Source: Leucogyrophana mollusca | Lineage: Eukaryota; Basidiomycota; Agaricomycetes; Boletales | Direction: 5' to 3' | Assembly (NCBI GenBank): GCA_021014945.1 | Contig: MU266873.1 | Span: 1 to 10,520 of the forward strand | Length of the DNA: 10,520 nucleotides | Shown here: positions 1 to 8,011 of the stretch, piece after piece | Numbering within the stretch: the first letter of the stretch is position 1 | Layout: each line of letters starts with the position of its first letter | Position numbers and translations under genes: made by a program | Notes under the pieces: generated by a model | What the model was told of the DNA's origin: nothing | Seen by the model: the letters and a program-made list of their open reading frames with translations, nothing else | Databases searched by the model: none

Positions 1-1200
1 GCGTCTTGTTTAATCAGTAATAAACGCGACCTGGAGATCGTAAATTTGCTCAGATCCTCTCAGAATAAGAGACAAATTTGTTCAGATACATGCTGTCTAT
101 GGTATAGAGCCCTCAGAAGAATCATTGTCTTTCTGAATCTTTTGGTACAATAGGAACAAAAGTTGTGATGGTCGAAAAATGCCTTCGAAGGCATGTAACA
201 GGCCTCTTGTAGCACGCAAAACTTAAGTAGAATGGCTGATATTTGGCAGAAACATGTATAGATAGCATACAATGACTATGGTAAGAGGCTGGGACCCTTG
301 GCACAGATTTGAGCGAGTTTTCATTGAGGTGTGTAAACTGGTGGTGCTGTGCAAAGAGATGCCGGAACACTGTATTCACATTTTTTGGATTAAAAACCGC
401 ATTTGGACACGCTGGACAAGGTTTTCGGAAACAGCTGTACGTAACCTCCTCACCCACCCCCCAACCATTCCATCTCCAACGCTCCCCATCGTCGAGCCCA
501 AGTCCAGCCTCCCCATCATTCGCGTACGCTTGTTCGACACTCAATTTACAACCATTATTTTCCTCACTACGTCACGTGTTATGTATCCAGTGAGCTGATC
601 CGTTGCGTTAGACCTGTCATCTAAGAAGTTGCCCCGTCCGTTGTTTCTTGATCTGTCTGACGAGACATCGGGTCCCTCATACCCGCAAGCCAGGTACGAC
701 GTCTCTCACACATCGCAGTCTCAGACATGCGTGCTGACACGACGATTCGCTCAACTCTCTACCCACTCGTCCTTGTCAGGAACACAACCCATCGCATGTC
801 GATGCCGGGACGTCAACTCCTGGCCCGTCTGACAAGAGATTCAGGTAGCCCTACTTGTCAGGCCACTGTTAGAAGCCGACGAACTATCAGAATATCAGTA
901 CCACAGCGATAGCACTGACGGCGCTTCGCCTTTACGAGCAATTGACCCTCAAAATGGTGACGTCGACGAAGCGGGGCGCTCGCCTTTCAAGGGTGCTCAG
1001 CGCTAGTAAAGGGCATAAATGATATGTCCACCATCGAATTTCGAATAAGCACACTCGGCTCATGTTATCGCTGCCGAGCGCTCGCCCACAACAACTCTCC
1101 ACAGCAATATGATATGAAGCCCCTCATGCGAAAATCACGCCCGTCTCTAGCTGCCAACAGACCCGCACTCCTCTTTCGCACTCACGTCTCAGACTGCCTG
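1..1200. other. No convincing gene (5' end of window)
   Basis: Short frames are open on both strands here, but none has an ATG start, splice sites and a recognisable domain together. The best is a minus-strand frame at 122-544 with a Cys/His cluster, listed separately. From about 600 to 1200 no domain, RNA gene or clear repeat was seen. The stretch may hold further decayed parts of the WD40 relic that becomes readable near 1250, but that cannot be shown by eye. Confidence 0.5.
122..544 (-). other. Weak minus-strand open frame with Cys/His cluster
   Basis: The frame is open for 140 codons but has no ATG near its upstream end; the nearest in-frame stop lies just upstream, so it could only be an internal exon or chance. 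Around residues 39-68 it has Cys-x2-Cys, then 15 residues, then His-x4-His, with aromatic residues between. This resembles a Cys2His2 zinc finger, but the Cys-to-His spacing is about three residues longer than the usual 12. The first 36 residues are rich in Gly, Glu, Asp and Trp. The opposite strand is also open here, which lowers the weight of the frame. No product is assigned. Confidence 0.15.
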
Positions 1201-1249
1201 CACTGTCCAATCACCTACACATCCCCATGTAGACCTCACCAGTCTACTT

Positions 1250-1720
1250 CGCTTTGACTTCATCGATACTCTCCGACGAAGATTCCATTATCTGACCAAC
1301 CCCGGTACTGCACAAGGGCACTGAAGGGGGACACCGAAAATGCGTGACGTATTCCATATACTCTCAATGGTCGCTACCTCGTCAGTAGCTCCCCAGACAC
1401 CCGGACAAGATCCGCGTTTCGGACGCCCATACGGTGAAACTGTCGGCTCACCACTTGAAGGGCACAGCGACTGGATTGGGTCCGTGGTTGTCGCTCCTGG
1501 CGGCAAAAATATCATCAGTGGGTCTTATGATTGTGCTGTGCGTATCTGGCAGTTCCGGAGTCAAGCAGCTCCACCTGCGCCCTTGACATACCGTCTCCTT
1601 GTCACAAGCACGGGGCCCCCGTGGCTGAGTCATGATCGCCGCCTTACATCTCCCCAGGTGGTCGTCGTGTTGCAGCCGTTTCCAACAAAACCATAGTCCG
1701 CATCTCCGGCGTTGGGGGAG
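1250..1720 (+). pseudogene. Decayed WD40-repeat gene fragment
   Basis: WD40 repeat signatures appear in order but in alternating frames. Around 1320-1395 come LKGDTENA, a stop codon, then NGRYLVSSSPD. Around 1398-1425 a second frame gives KIRVSDAHT. From about 1433 to 1555 a third frame gives GETVGSPLEGH, an SVVVAPGGKNIISGS strand and YDCAVRIWQ, a near-canonical blade. Near 1655-1715 a further blade core reads SPGGRRVAAVSNKTIVRI. Several indels and at least one stop separate these pieces, so no complete propeller can be encoded. Such repeats typically form the ligand-sensing C-terminus of fungal NACHT/STAND proteins, so this may be the tail of a lost sensor gene; no NACHT part was seen upstream. 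A free-standing WD40 protein is the alternative. Confidence 0.72.
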
Positions 1721-1926
1721 GGAAATTAGGAGAATTATCTCCCATTCCCTCACTACCCTTTATTGCGCTTGACTTACTCACCGGACGGCCAGTTTCCTGC
1801 GATCCTCACAGGCACTTTTATCGAGATTTAGGGTGTTGAGGCTGCCATGGCATGCTACCGAGCGCCCAATTCACGCGACCACAACGCCTATGATCTTGTC
1901 CGATTACCTTCTCCAGCTCCATGTAT

Positions 1927-2416
1927 CCGACATTAGCATTCACCCGTTGTCTGCTCCAAAGCTGGAGGCAGCTCTTCCCGCACTCATGCTTTCTTTACTA
2001 CCACAGATGCGCTCCCCGCTTTCACGGTCCGCCATCCAATGCATTTCCCAATCGGATCCTCCAACTCATATTCGACCTGTCTTAGCCGTGCCTAAGTCGA
2101 ATCTGGGAATCGTACCCTGCGGCGTACTTCCACTTGCGGCTCGTGATGGGAAGTGAGCAGCCATGGAGGAGTGTATCTCTCAGAGCGTGCTCGTATCCTG
2201 TCCCGGCCAGTACTTACGATGAGCCTTCTTGTTCTATTCGTGGCTGATAGACTCGTGATGATACGCCAGTCTGCCATACACCATTCGAGTGTTTAAAGTG
2301 CACGAGGAAGGACATGTGAAGCTGTAAATATAGCCTGCGAAGCGGCCTTCGGCCCAACACTCACCATCACGCTCCCACTGCATCTCTATTGGATACTTTC
2401 ACAGTCAAGGCCAAAC
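1927..2416 (+). repeat. Duplicated 5' flank of copy 1 (paired with 9771-10290)
   Basis: This non-coding stretch before copy 1 aligns, with many differences, to the stretch before copy 3. Shared landmarks in the same order are a TCTGC...AAAGC block (1950 and 9788), a GCTC-TCCC-CACTCA-GCTTTC block (about 1971 and 9809), a GTG-TCGTATCC-GTCCC block (about 2187 and 9995), and ACATGTGAA plus AAATATAGCC (about 2312 and 10181). The duplicated unit therefore carried about 0.5 kb of upstream DNA. No coding frame of note lies inside it. An earlier limit than 1927 is possible but could not be traced by eye. Confidence 0.6.
2312..2335 (+). promoter_or_regulatory. Candidate core promoter (TATA-like) of copy 1
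   Basis: ACATGTGAA is followed by AAATATAG about 90 bp before the proposed ATG at 2417. The same pair of elements, at nearly the same distance, precedes copy 3 (10181-10204), although most surrounding bases differ. Conservation against a diverged background and the TATA-like sequence make this the best promoter candidate. ACATGT is also a perfect hexamer palindrome and could be a factor site. Copy 2 has no counterpart. Confidence 0.4.
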
Positions 2417-5400
2417 ATGCCTCGGCCCAATTGGCGGGACAAGGTGAGCGACGTGTCAACATCCTATGCCGTGACCAACATATTCTCCAGGGTACAACCT
2501 CCTCGAAACAATCCGCTTCAGAGAGCAAAGGCCATGACAGCACCATAGCCACTCTGTCCAACGTGATAGGGTTCCTCGACACCACCAAAGACCTGGTCCC
2601 TCTTGACGTGGCCAAGGGTGTTCTTTCGACGTTGAGCAGCATCCTCACGACCGTCAAAGTATGTCTATGGTTGTTCTCTCGACGATGAGTGACCACGCTT
2701 CCACAGAACACCATGCAAAACAAAGACGACTTTACAGAAGTCCTCGATCGGTGCGAGAAGATAGCCAGCTCTATCAAGCGCTCAGCCTACGGAAGACCCG
2801 AAAGTGACACTGATCCAAGCCTCATCCGAGCTCTGGGCGAGCTGAAGGGGTAAGTTATGTCACCAGTTGCACACCTGGATATCCCGCTAACGCGACAAAG
2901 CTCCGTTGACAGTATAGAGAAGACTATCAAGGCAAAAGAGCAACGTGCACTCCGTTATCGAGTGTTTTCTGCTTCAGTAGACCGGGAGAGTATTGCGAAG
3001 TGGAGGGAACAGTTGGATTCCTTTCTACGGATATGTGATGTGCGTGCGACACCTAATGGTATCCCTCGACGTTTGCTAAATTGCACCCTCAGCACGAGTT
3101 GATCGTGCACATCGACATGGAAATCGGCAACATAGGACGGACGCTTAAGGGCATGGACATGAAATCGTGAGTTTGTCTTCTACGTTTATCTGGACTATCT
3201 CCCATGGCCGATGCAGTGGCGAACCTGACCGTGAGCCACCACCTGCGCCACCTCCGATGTTTTTCGGACGAGACGATCTCGTTCGAGACGCGGTAGAAAT
3301 CCTTAGCCGCCAACATGTCGTTCTTGTCGGTCCGGGAGGAATCGGGAAGAGCAGCATCGCAAAGGCGATCCTGAACGAGGACTCAATCGTCGCTAAATTC
3401 CAAGATCGCCGGTTCTTTGTCAGATTTGATAACATCGATGCGTCGCAAATCACATTTGACACGTTAATTGGACGCCTCGCTGATGTTTTGGGTGTCAAGC
3501 CCACTCACCTCAGCGTCATCAAAGCGTATCTAGCTGCAGACAACGTTCTCATCATCCTGGATAACGCAGAGACCTTCCAAGACGCGGCGTCTGGTTCGGA
3601 TCGCATAGCAGAGGCCATCGACGAACTCGGTGCACTGCCATCTGTTAGGATCATCCTCACCACACGAAACAGAAGGGTCTCAACGAACCTGCGCCGCATC
3701 GTCATCGATGTCCCTTCCTTGGATCCGAGTGCCGCACGCGAAACATTCACTCAGATCTATGGCACCAATGGCTCTCCGGCTATCATCGACAAGCTTTTGA
3801 AAGATTTGGACTTCCATGCACTGTCCATCAATCTACTCGCCTATGTAGCAACGGAAAATCAGTGGACCCTCGATCAATTGTCGAGGGCGTGGGGAAAACA
3901 TCAGACTGACTTGTTAGAAGTTGGTGCTGGGAAGCTTCAGAGCTTATCTGTCACTATTGAGCTGTCCTTGGCGTCCTTGTCAATCAAGCAGCTGGGGAAC
4001 GACGCTAGGCATGTCATGCAGGTCGTGGCATTCCTCCATCAGGGAATTAACGAGGAGAACATGGAGAGTTTGTTTCCGACTATAACAAACATATGTTCCA
4101 TTCTAGACGCATTGTGCCGACTCTCGCTCATGTACCGCAAGACCAAAACTTACGGGATGCTTTCTCCGATTCGCCTTCACATATCGAACACTCACCAAGC
4201 CCGCAACACACATCCTCTCGACTTGACACACGTCAGAAATCATTACTACACACAGCTCGACGATGGAGACGACGAAGGAGCTTGGATCGCAACAGAAGAT
4301 GCGAATGTGGAGCGGTTGATCGTCCATGATCTTTCTCGAGGGTCCGAACAGGATATGGAAACCGTCTACGAGGCTTGTGCACAATTCTTTTGTCTACTTC
4401 AACAGCACAAGCCACGTCCTACCTCCCTACATATAGCAATCTTGGCTAACACTGAAAGGATCCCTCATCTTGTCGACCAAAATGAGTCCTCATACTGGAA
4501 AGCATGGTCCATTTACAAACTTGGGAGTCTTGCAGCGCAGCTACGTGACTACAGAGAGGCCATCGTCCTACTCACCACTGCCAAAGAGCTCTTCGCCTTC
4601 GGTCAGGATTACGAAAACGCCGTATGGTGCCTCGAGGAAGTGGCGATCCATCACCTCTCATCTGGAAATCTCTCCGCTGCTGAGGAAATGCTCCACGAAG
4701 CTCTCAATCTGAGACGGGAATACAGCATTCTCAGCGCAGATGATGAAGCTCGAATCAACCTGCGCCTTGGTGATGTCATGGTGCGCAAGGGGCGGCTCCA
4801 AGAAGCTCAAACGTTGTTTACGAGTGCTCGGGAGTATTTTGATAGTGCCGGTGACGCCACCTGGGACTGTCAGGGAGAGGCAGAGTGGCATTCCGGGAAC
4901 TGCGCGGCTGCAAGGCAACACTTCGAAACCGGATTAGAACTTGCCACCCGCACAAACGACAATTTCGGGCACGTATGGAGCCTTCGGTGGCTAGCGAGAG
5001 CCGAAGCGCGAGACGGGCACTACATGAAAGCACGCAAGCTTCTGGAGGAGGCCTTCGCCATTGCATCGAAGGGGAACGACGTTCATGATACCTGCCGGGT
5101 GTTGTGGCACCAAGCAGCGCTCGCTAGTTATCTAGGGGATTTTGACTGCGCTCGGGACATCTTGAGGCATGCTTTCGGTGAGATGGCGATACACGGGTGG
5201 AATTCAGCTGAGACAATAGCGATGACGAATGACTGCTCCGCACGCAACGAGTTTTTCGCACAAGACTATGAGAAGGCCAAGGAGATTTTCTTGGGGGTGG
5301 TGAACTCCAGTGATGAACTATCCGATTTCGAGCTTCAAACCCGTAGCAGCAGGGCTCTTGGTGAGATTGCGCTCTTGGAGGGGGACGTTGCTGGTGCGAG

Positions 5401-5545
5401 AAAGTGGTTTTCCAAAACCAAGTCACTGTGTGATGAAACGGGGATACATCCAGACTTTCTGTACGTTGGGAACGAGCATGCCCAGCTGATGGAGGAACAT
5501 GACGGCTGGGAATCGTATCTGGAGGGACGTCTTCCGTCCACCTAA
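2417..5545 (+). CDS. MLKL_NTD/HeLo-like - NB-ARC - TPR protein (NLR-like), copy 1
   Basis: Proposed exons are 2417-2443, 2491-2658, 2707-2849, 2901-3039, 3093-3166 and 3217-5545, giving 959 residues. All five introns are GT-AG and 47-53 bp long. Residues about 25-160 are helical and match the fungal MLKL_NTD pattern: a hydrophobic helix ending in ILTTVK, an NKDDF motif, then SLIRALGEL and a basic KAKEQR helix. A Pro-rich linker (187-197) leads to the NB-ARC, with FFGRDDL at 199, Walker A GPGGIGKS at 222-229, Walker B VLIILDN at 294-300, sensor ILTTRN near 330-335 and a GLPL-like LDFHALSINLLA at 381-392. From about 610 to the end, repeated helical pairs with A-x3-Y/F spacing form TPRs. Established for the family: NB-ARC proteins are nucleotide-driven oligomerising switches. 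Inferred: an intracellular sensor that triggers cell death or defence through its N-terminal bundle. The ATG is chosen because the same 9-codon first exon recurs in copies 2 and 3; the frame upstream of exon 6 that starts at 3167 is intronic. Confidence 0.85.
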
Positions 5546-5650
5546 GCTGTTTTGTGGTACCGCCTGAGATTTTTTTACACAATATAATGTACCCTTACCG
5601 TACAGTACTATCACTAGATCAACCTATGTTCGTAACACGCAGTCTATCCT
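5546..5650 (+). terminator. 3' flank of copy 1 with poly(A)-signal-like AATATAA
   Basis: A run of seven T falls about 25 bp after the stop codon, followed by AATATAAT at 5581-5588. Fungal polyadenylation signals are loose variants of AATAAA, so this AT-rich element in an otherwise balanced stretch is the most likely 3' processing signal for copy 1. The exact cleavage site cannot be read from the sequence. Confidence 0.25.
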
Positions 5651-5892
5651 TCGATGAGAACGTACGGCGAACCCTCGTCCAAAGTCGCGCGATACTATGC
5701 CCAGTTATTTTCTAGCCATGCCGAGGGTCCGTGGAGGCGACATCTACAGGTATGTGCACCCTGCTTGAGGCCCTCTATGTACCACATAGTTATTCGTCTG
5801 GCATCTGGCAGATGATATTGTTGTTTTGGACTGGTGAGCAGGAAAAAAAGATCAACGGAGACAAACCTCAAGAATACAATCAGTATCCGTGA

Positions 5893-6069
5893 AGTCTAGG
5901 AAGACGTTCTGACGTGAAGGGCGCTCAGGTATTCTAACAGCAGGTAACTGAGAAAAACCCACGCTGATCAGCGGTATCCTAGTGTACGCTGGATGCAAAT
6001 TCACATCGAGAGCGGATGAGCCCTGCGTATGAACTCGACATTCTGTCCCTCGGTGTGCAAATCTAGTTG
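5893..6069. other. Spacer without recognisable feature
   Basis: Together with 5650-5892, this is the stretch between the 3' end of copy 1 and the WD40-like relic. It contains one very weak two-exon candidate (5654-5892, discussed under findings) and otherwise no domain, repeat or RNA gene that could be identified by reading both strands. Confidence 0.4.
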
Positions 6070-6188
6070 ACTCCAGTCCAGTGAAGGCCTCTGGGGACTG
6101 CGCGAGAGAGCACACACCCATCCGATGTCCCTCCAGTGGCTCCAAGATCGGACATCCATCCTCTGCATAAACAGGACCCAAGACCTAA
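6070..6188 (-). pseudogene. WD40-like half repeat, minus strand
   Basis: Read on the minus strand from about 6180 downward, the frame gives PVYAEDGCPILEPLEGH followed by RMGVCSLAQSPE. This matches the end of one WD40 blade (a tag-like segment, then LEGH) and the first strand of the next (V-S-A-SP). After SPE the expected -GSxDxTxRIW- strand is not found in any frame, and no ATG or neighbouring blades are evident. It is best read as a small relic of a WD40 gene, opposite in orientation to the relic at 1250-1720. Chance similarity cannot be excluded because only one motif is present. Confidence 0.35.
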
Positions 6189-6510
6189 GGCCAGCCATCA
6201 TCAGCAGGCTATGAAAACGAAAATGAAAAATATCCCCACCCTTACACTTCGCTCTTCGTCCACAGGAGATCTCCCACATGGCTTTCGGCATGGCTTCGCA
6301 CGGGCAAGGATGGTCGTCAAGTAACCGGAAGCATCTCTGCGCCAGCCGCTGCTGATGTGGTGCTCGAAGAGCCGGTGAGGTTTGTATTCAACTAATACAT
6401 GCGCTTGCTTATTCTTAATCATACATTCCCTGTAGCTCCTCAAGACCGGAGCGACCCACGCTACCGCACCGCAACGCTGCGAGGGACGCCGACTCGAACA
6501 CGGGGACTGA
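6189..6510 (+). other. Possible spliced 3' gene end with one intron (unrecognised)
   Basis: A frame opens after a TAA at 6186-6188 and runs to 6374, ending ...ADVVLEEP. It is followed by a well-formed intron (6375-6435, 61 bp) with donor GTGAGG, a CTAAT-type branch sequence and acceptor CCCTGTAG. Splicing keeps phase 0 and adds 24 codons (starting LLKTGATHATAP) to a TGA at 6508-6510. Together this gives 86 open codons. No ATG leads it convincingly and no family is recognised, so it could be the last two exons of a decayed gene or chance. The minus strand is also open over part of it. Confidence 0.2.
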
Positions 6511-6610
6511 AGACAGTGTTGCGGGGACACGGTGCTTAAACACGGTGTGTTTCGGGGGGCACCGCAGGAGGTGGAGACACTTGCGGTAGGCAAGTCGAGC
6601 CCGCGTCACC

Positions 6611-6997
6611 GTGGCATGTAGTTATTTCAACTTCCATCCTCGGGTCTGGTCTCGCGAAACGAAAATCGCGCAGCCAGCCCTTCACTCTGGGTTCCAAATC
6701 CCAGCCTGGAGAGAGGGGATTTTCGACCGGGTTTACTTGGGAAAAGTCGGGCGGCTGGAAGTCATTGGGATTAAGAGTCGTACATACAACACGCTCTTTA
6801 AACTACTCGTTCAGGGACCAGTAAAGCATATTGCTGGCGATAATCGATTTTCGCGGGTGACTCAAACAACGAGGGTCGGAGGTGGGTGCAAGACGTGCGG
6901 GCACGACAGCGAATGGCAACGCAATGCCGGTATGGAGCTGAAACAGAACGGTGACCACGTAGTCATTTTGCTGACAGGACAGAGCGAAAGGCAATAG
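6611..6997 (+). CDS. Hypothetical 128-residue open frame
   Basis: An ATG-initiated frame of 128 codons with no stop. The product is basic, has no predicted signal peptide or membrane segment by eye, and contains one Cys-x2-Cys pair (CKTCGH) near residue 94. No family is recognised. The minus strand is also open over 6803-7003, and no intron or promoter element supports the frame. It is recorded because it is the longest single-exon ATG frame in the 2.4-kb spacer, not because function is likely. Confidence 0.13.
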   Translation: MACSYFNFHPRVWSRETKIAQPALHSGFQIPAWREGIFDRVYLGKVGRLEVIGIKSRTYNTLFKLLVQGPVKHIAGDNRFSRVTQTTRVGGGCKTCGHDSEWQRNAGMELKQNGDHVVILLTGQSERQ

Positions 6998-7146
6998 TAG
7001 CAAGCAGGGACGAGGTGCGAGAGGAATGAGTAGGAGTATGGCGGTAGTGGGTTATGGATAATCACAGTTGAGCAATGGTACGAGACGAGATAGACCAGGA
7101 GACGTTACCAGGTGTCGTCCTCGGCGTGAAGCACACGTCTACCGTC

Positions 7147-7348
7147 CTAATGTTTCTTCATCTCCTCGCCCAGGTGTTCTGGGATGGCGGGGCTGCTGGC
7201 GAGGGTTCGAGAAGGGTTAGTGTATTTGGTGGTGACAAAGTCGGGGCTGATGTGCGTGGAGACGAAGAGCACGCCCTCAGTGGAGCGGAACGCGTTGTCC
7301 GTGGGGGAAATCGCGTTATCGGCGGAATAATCCCGGTGAGCGAGTGGC
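7147..7348 (-). other. Coding-like 3' exon on minus strand (unrecognised)
   Basis: After a CCCCTCAG acceptor (minus strand, exon from 7348) with a CTGAT branch-like sequence upstream of it, a frame runs 66 codons to a TAG at 7147-7149. It reads DNAISPTDNAFRSTEG, then VLFVSTHISPDFVTTKYTNP, and ends GEEMKKH. Residue composition and C/G-rich third positions look like genuine coding sequence and differ from the Gly/Arg- or Ser/Pro-rich shadows in the other open frames. No upstream exon could be connected; the same frame is closed by a TGA just before the acceptor. It may be the last exon of a gene or a frameshifted relic. The family is not recognised. Confidence 0.28.
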
Positions 7349-7499
7349 CTGAGGGGCGCGGGTACGACGAATCAGAGGCAGAGCGAGTGCTCCAGCAGTG
7401 GGGAGAGTGGTGGGACCGCAGGGAGAGGCGCAATGGAGTGGCGGTGCGGTGGCTTGCGCACCGTTCTGCGTGATCTAAACCACGAGTGTCAACTTCGAT

Positions 7500-8011
7500 C
7501 CCCAGCTCCCCGGATTACAGTAAATTACTCTAGTACACACTCGTCGTCTTCCTAAACAAGTTATTTGCCCAGTTACATGCATCTCTTCCTCTTTGGACGT
7601 CCTGTTGTTGAACCTCGGACGGTGAGGTCAGGTTGACCATATGCCCTGCGAGAGGTAAGCACGATTTTCGATCCCTTCGGGCACTTCATACATACAACAT
7701 CTCAGCTTTACTTCAAGTTGTTCTCGTCTTCTATCTAGTGCAATTGCTGGTGTCGGGACATCCAAATACTTGTGCGTGGCATTCCTGCCACATCATTTTC
7801 CGTCTGGCCTACTCGCCGTGGGGTCGACGCTGCTGCAAAGCATGATTGCACCTGATACAAGCTGGTTGTGCGAGGGATGATTGCATGACGAAAATAGAGG
7901 TCATAGCATGGAGGTACGTCTTCGTCCTTTCCCACCACCATTGCCTTACCCTTCTTGGATGCTTTGTGCGTATCGTAGGGCCTATTCCTCGTTTGCTACT
8001 CAAGCGAAAAC
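7500..8011. other. 5' region of copy 2; no shared promoter seen
   Basis: Similarity to copies 1 and 3 begins only about 15-20 bp before the ATG of copy 2 (a C-CAAG...AAACATGCC block). The TATA-like AAATATAG and ACATGTGAA elements conserved before copies 1 and 3 are absent, and no other TATA-like sequence stands out within 150 bp. No gene is supported in this stretch. A short direct repeat, ATGATTGCA, occurs at 7842 and 7877 without obvious meaning. Confidence 0.45.

Noticed and set aside
2040..2095. F-box-like RILQLIFDLS reading
   Set aside because: Only one short stretch fits, the frame has stops close by on both sides, and it lies inside the duplicated non-coding 5' flank.
3167..3216. Open frame of the NB-ARC exon extending upstream to 3167 as its own start
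   Set aside because: This stretch is a GT-AG intron (GTGAGT to GATGCAG) with the same position and phase as the intron at 8795-8852 in copy 2. There is no ATG at 3167, and the N-terminal domain exons join in phase.
3145..5614. Several long minus-strand open frames opposite copy 1
   Set aside because: They are shadows of the coding strand with compositions mirrored from the NB-ARC/TPR exon, and have no splice or domain support.
6685..6712. T-arm-like CTGGG-TTCCAAAT-CCCAG resembling a tRNA
   Set aside because: The loop has 8 instead of 7 bases, and no matching anticodon arm, D arm or acceptor stem was found upstream or downstream.
7075..7473. 132-codon plus-strand frame
   Set aside because: It is Gly/Arg/Glu-rich and antisense to the more natural minus-strand frame at 7147-7348, and no domain is recognised.
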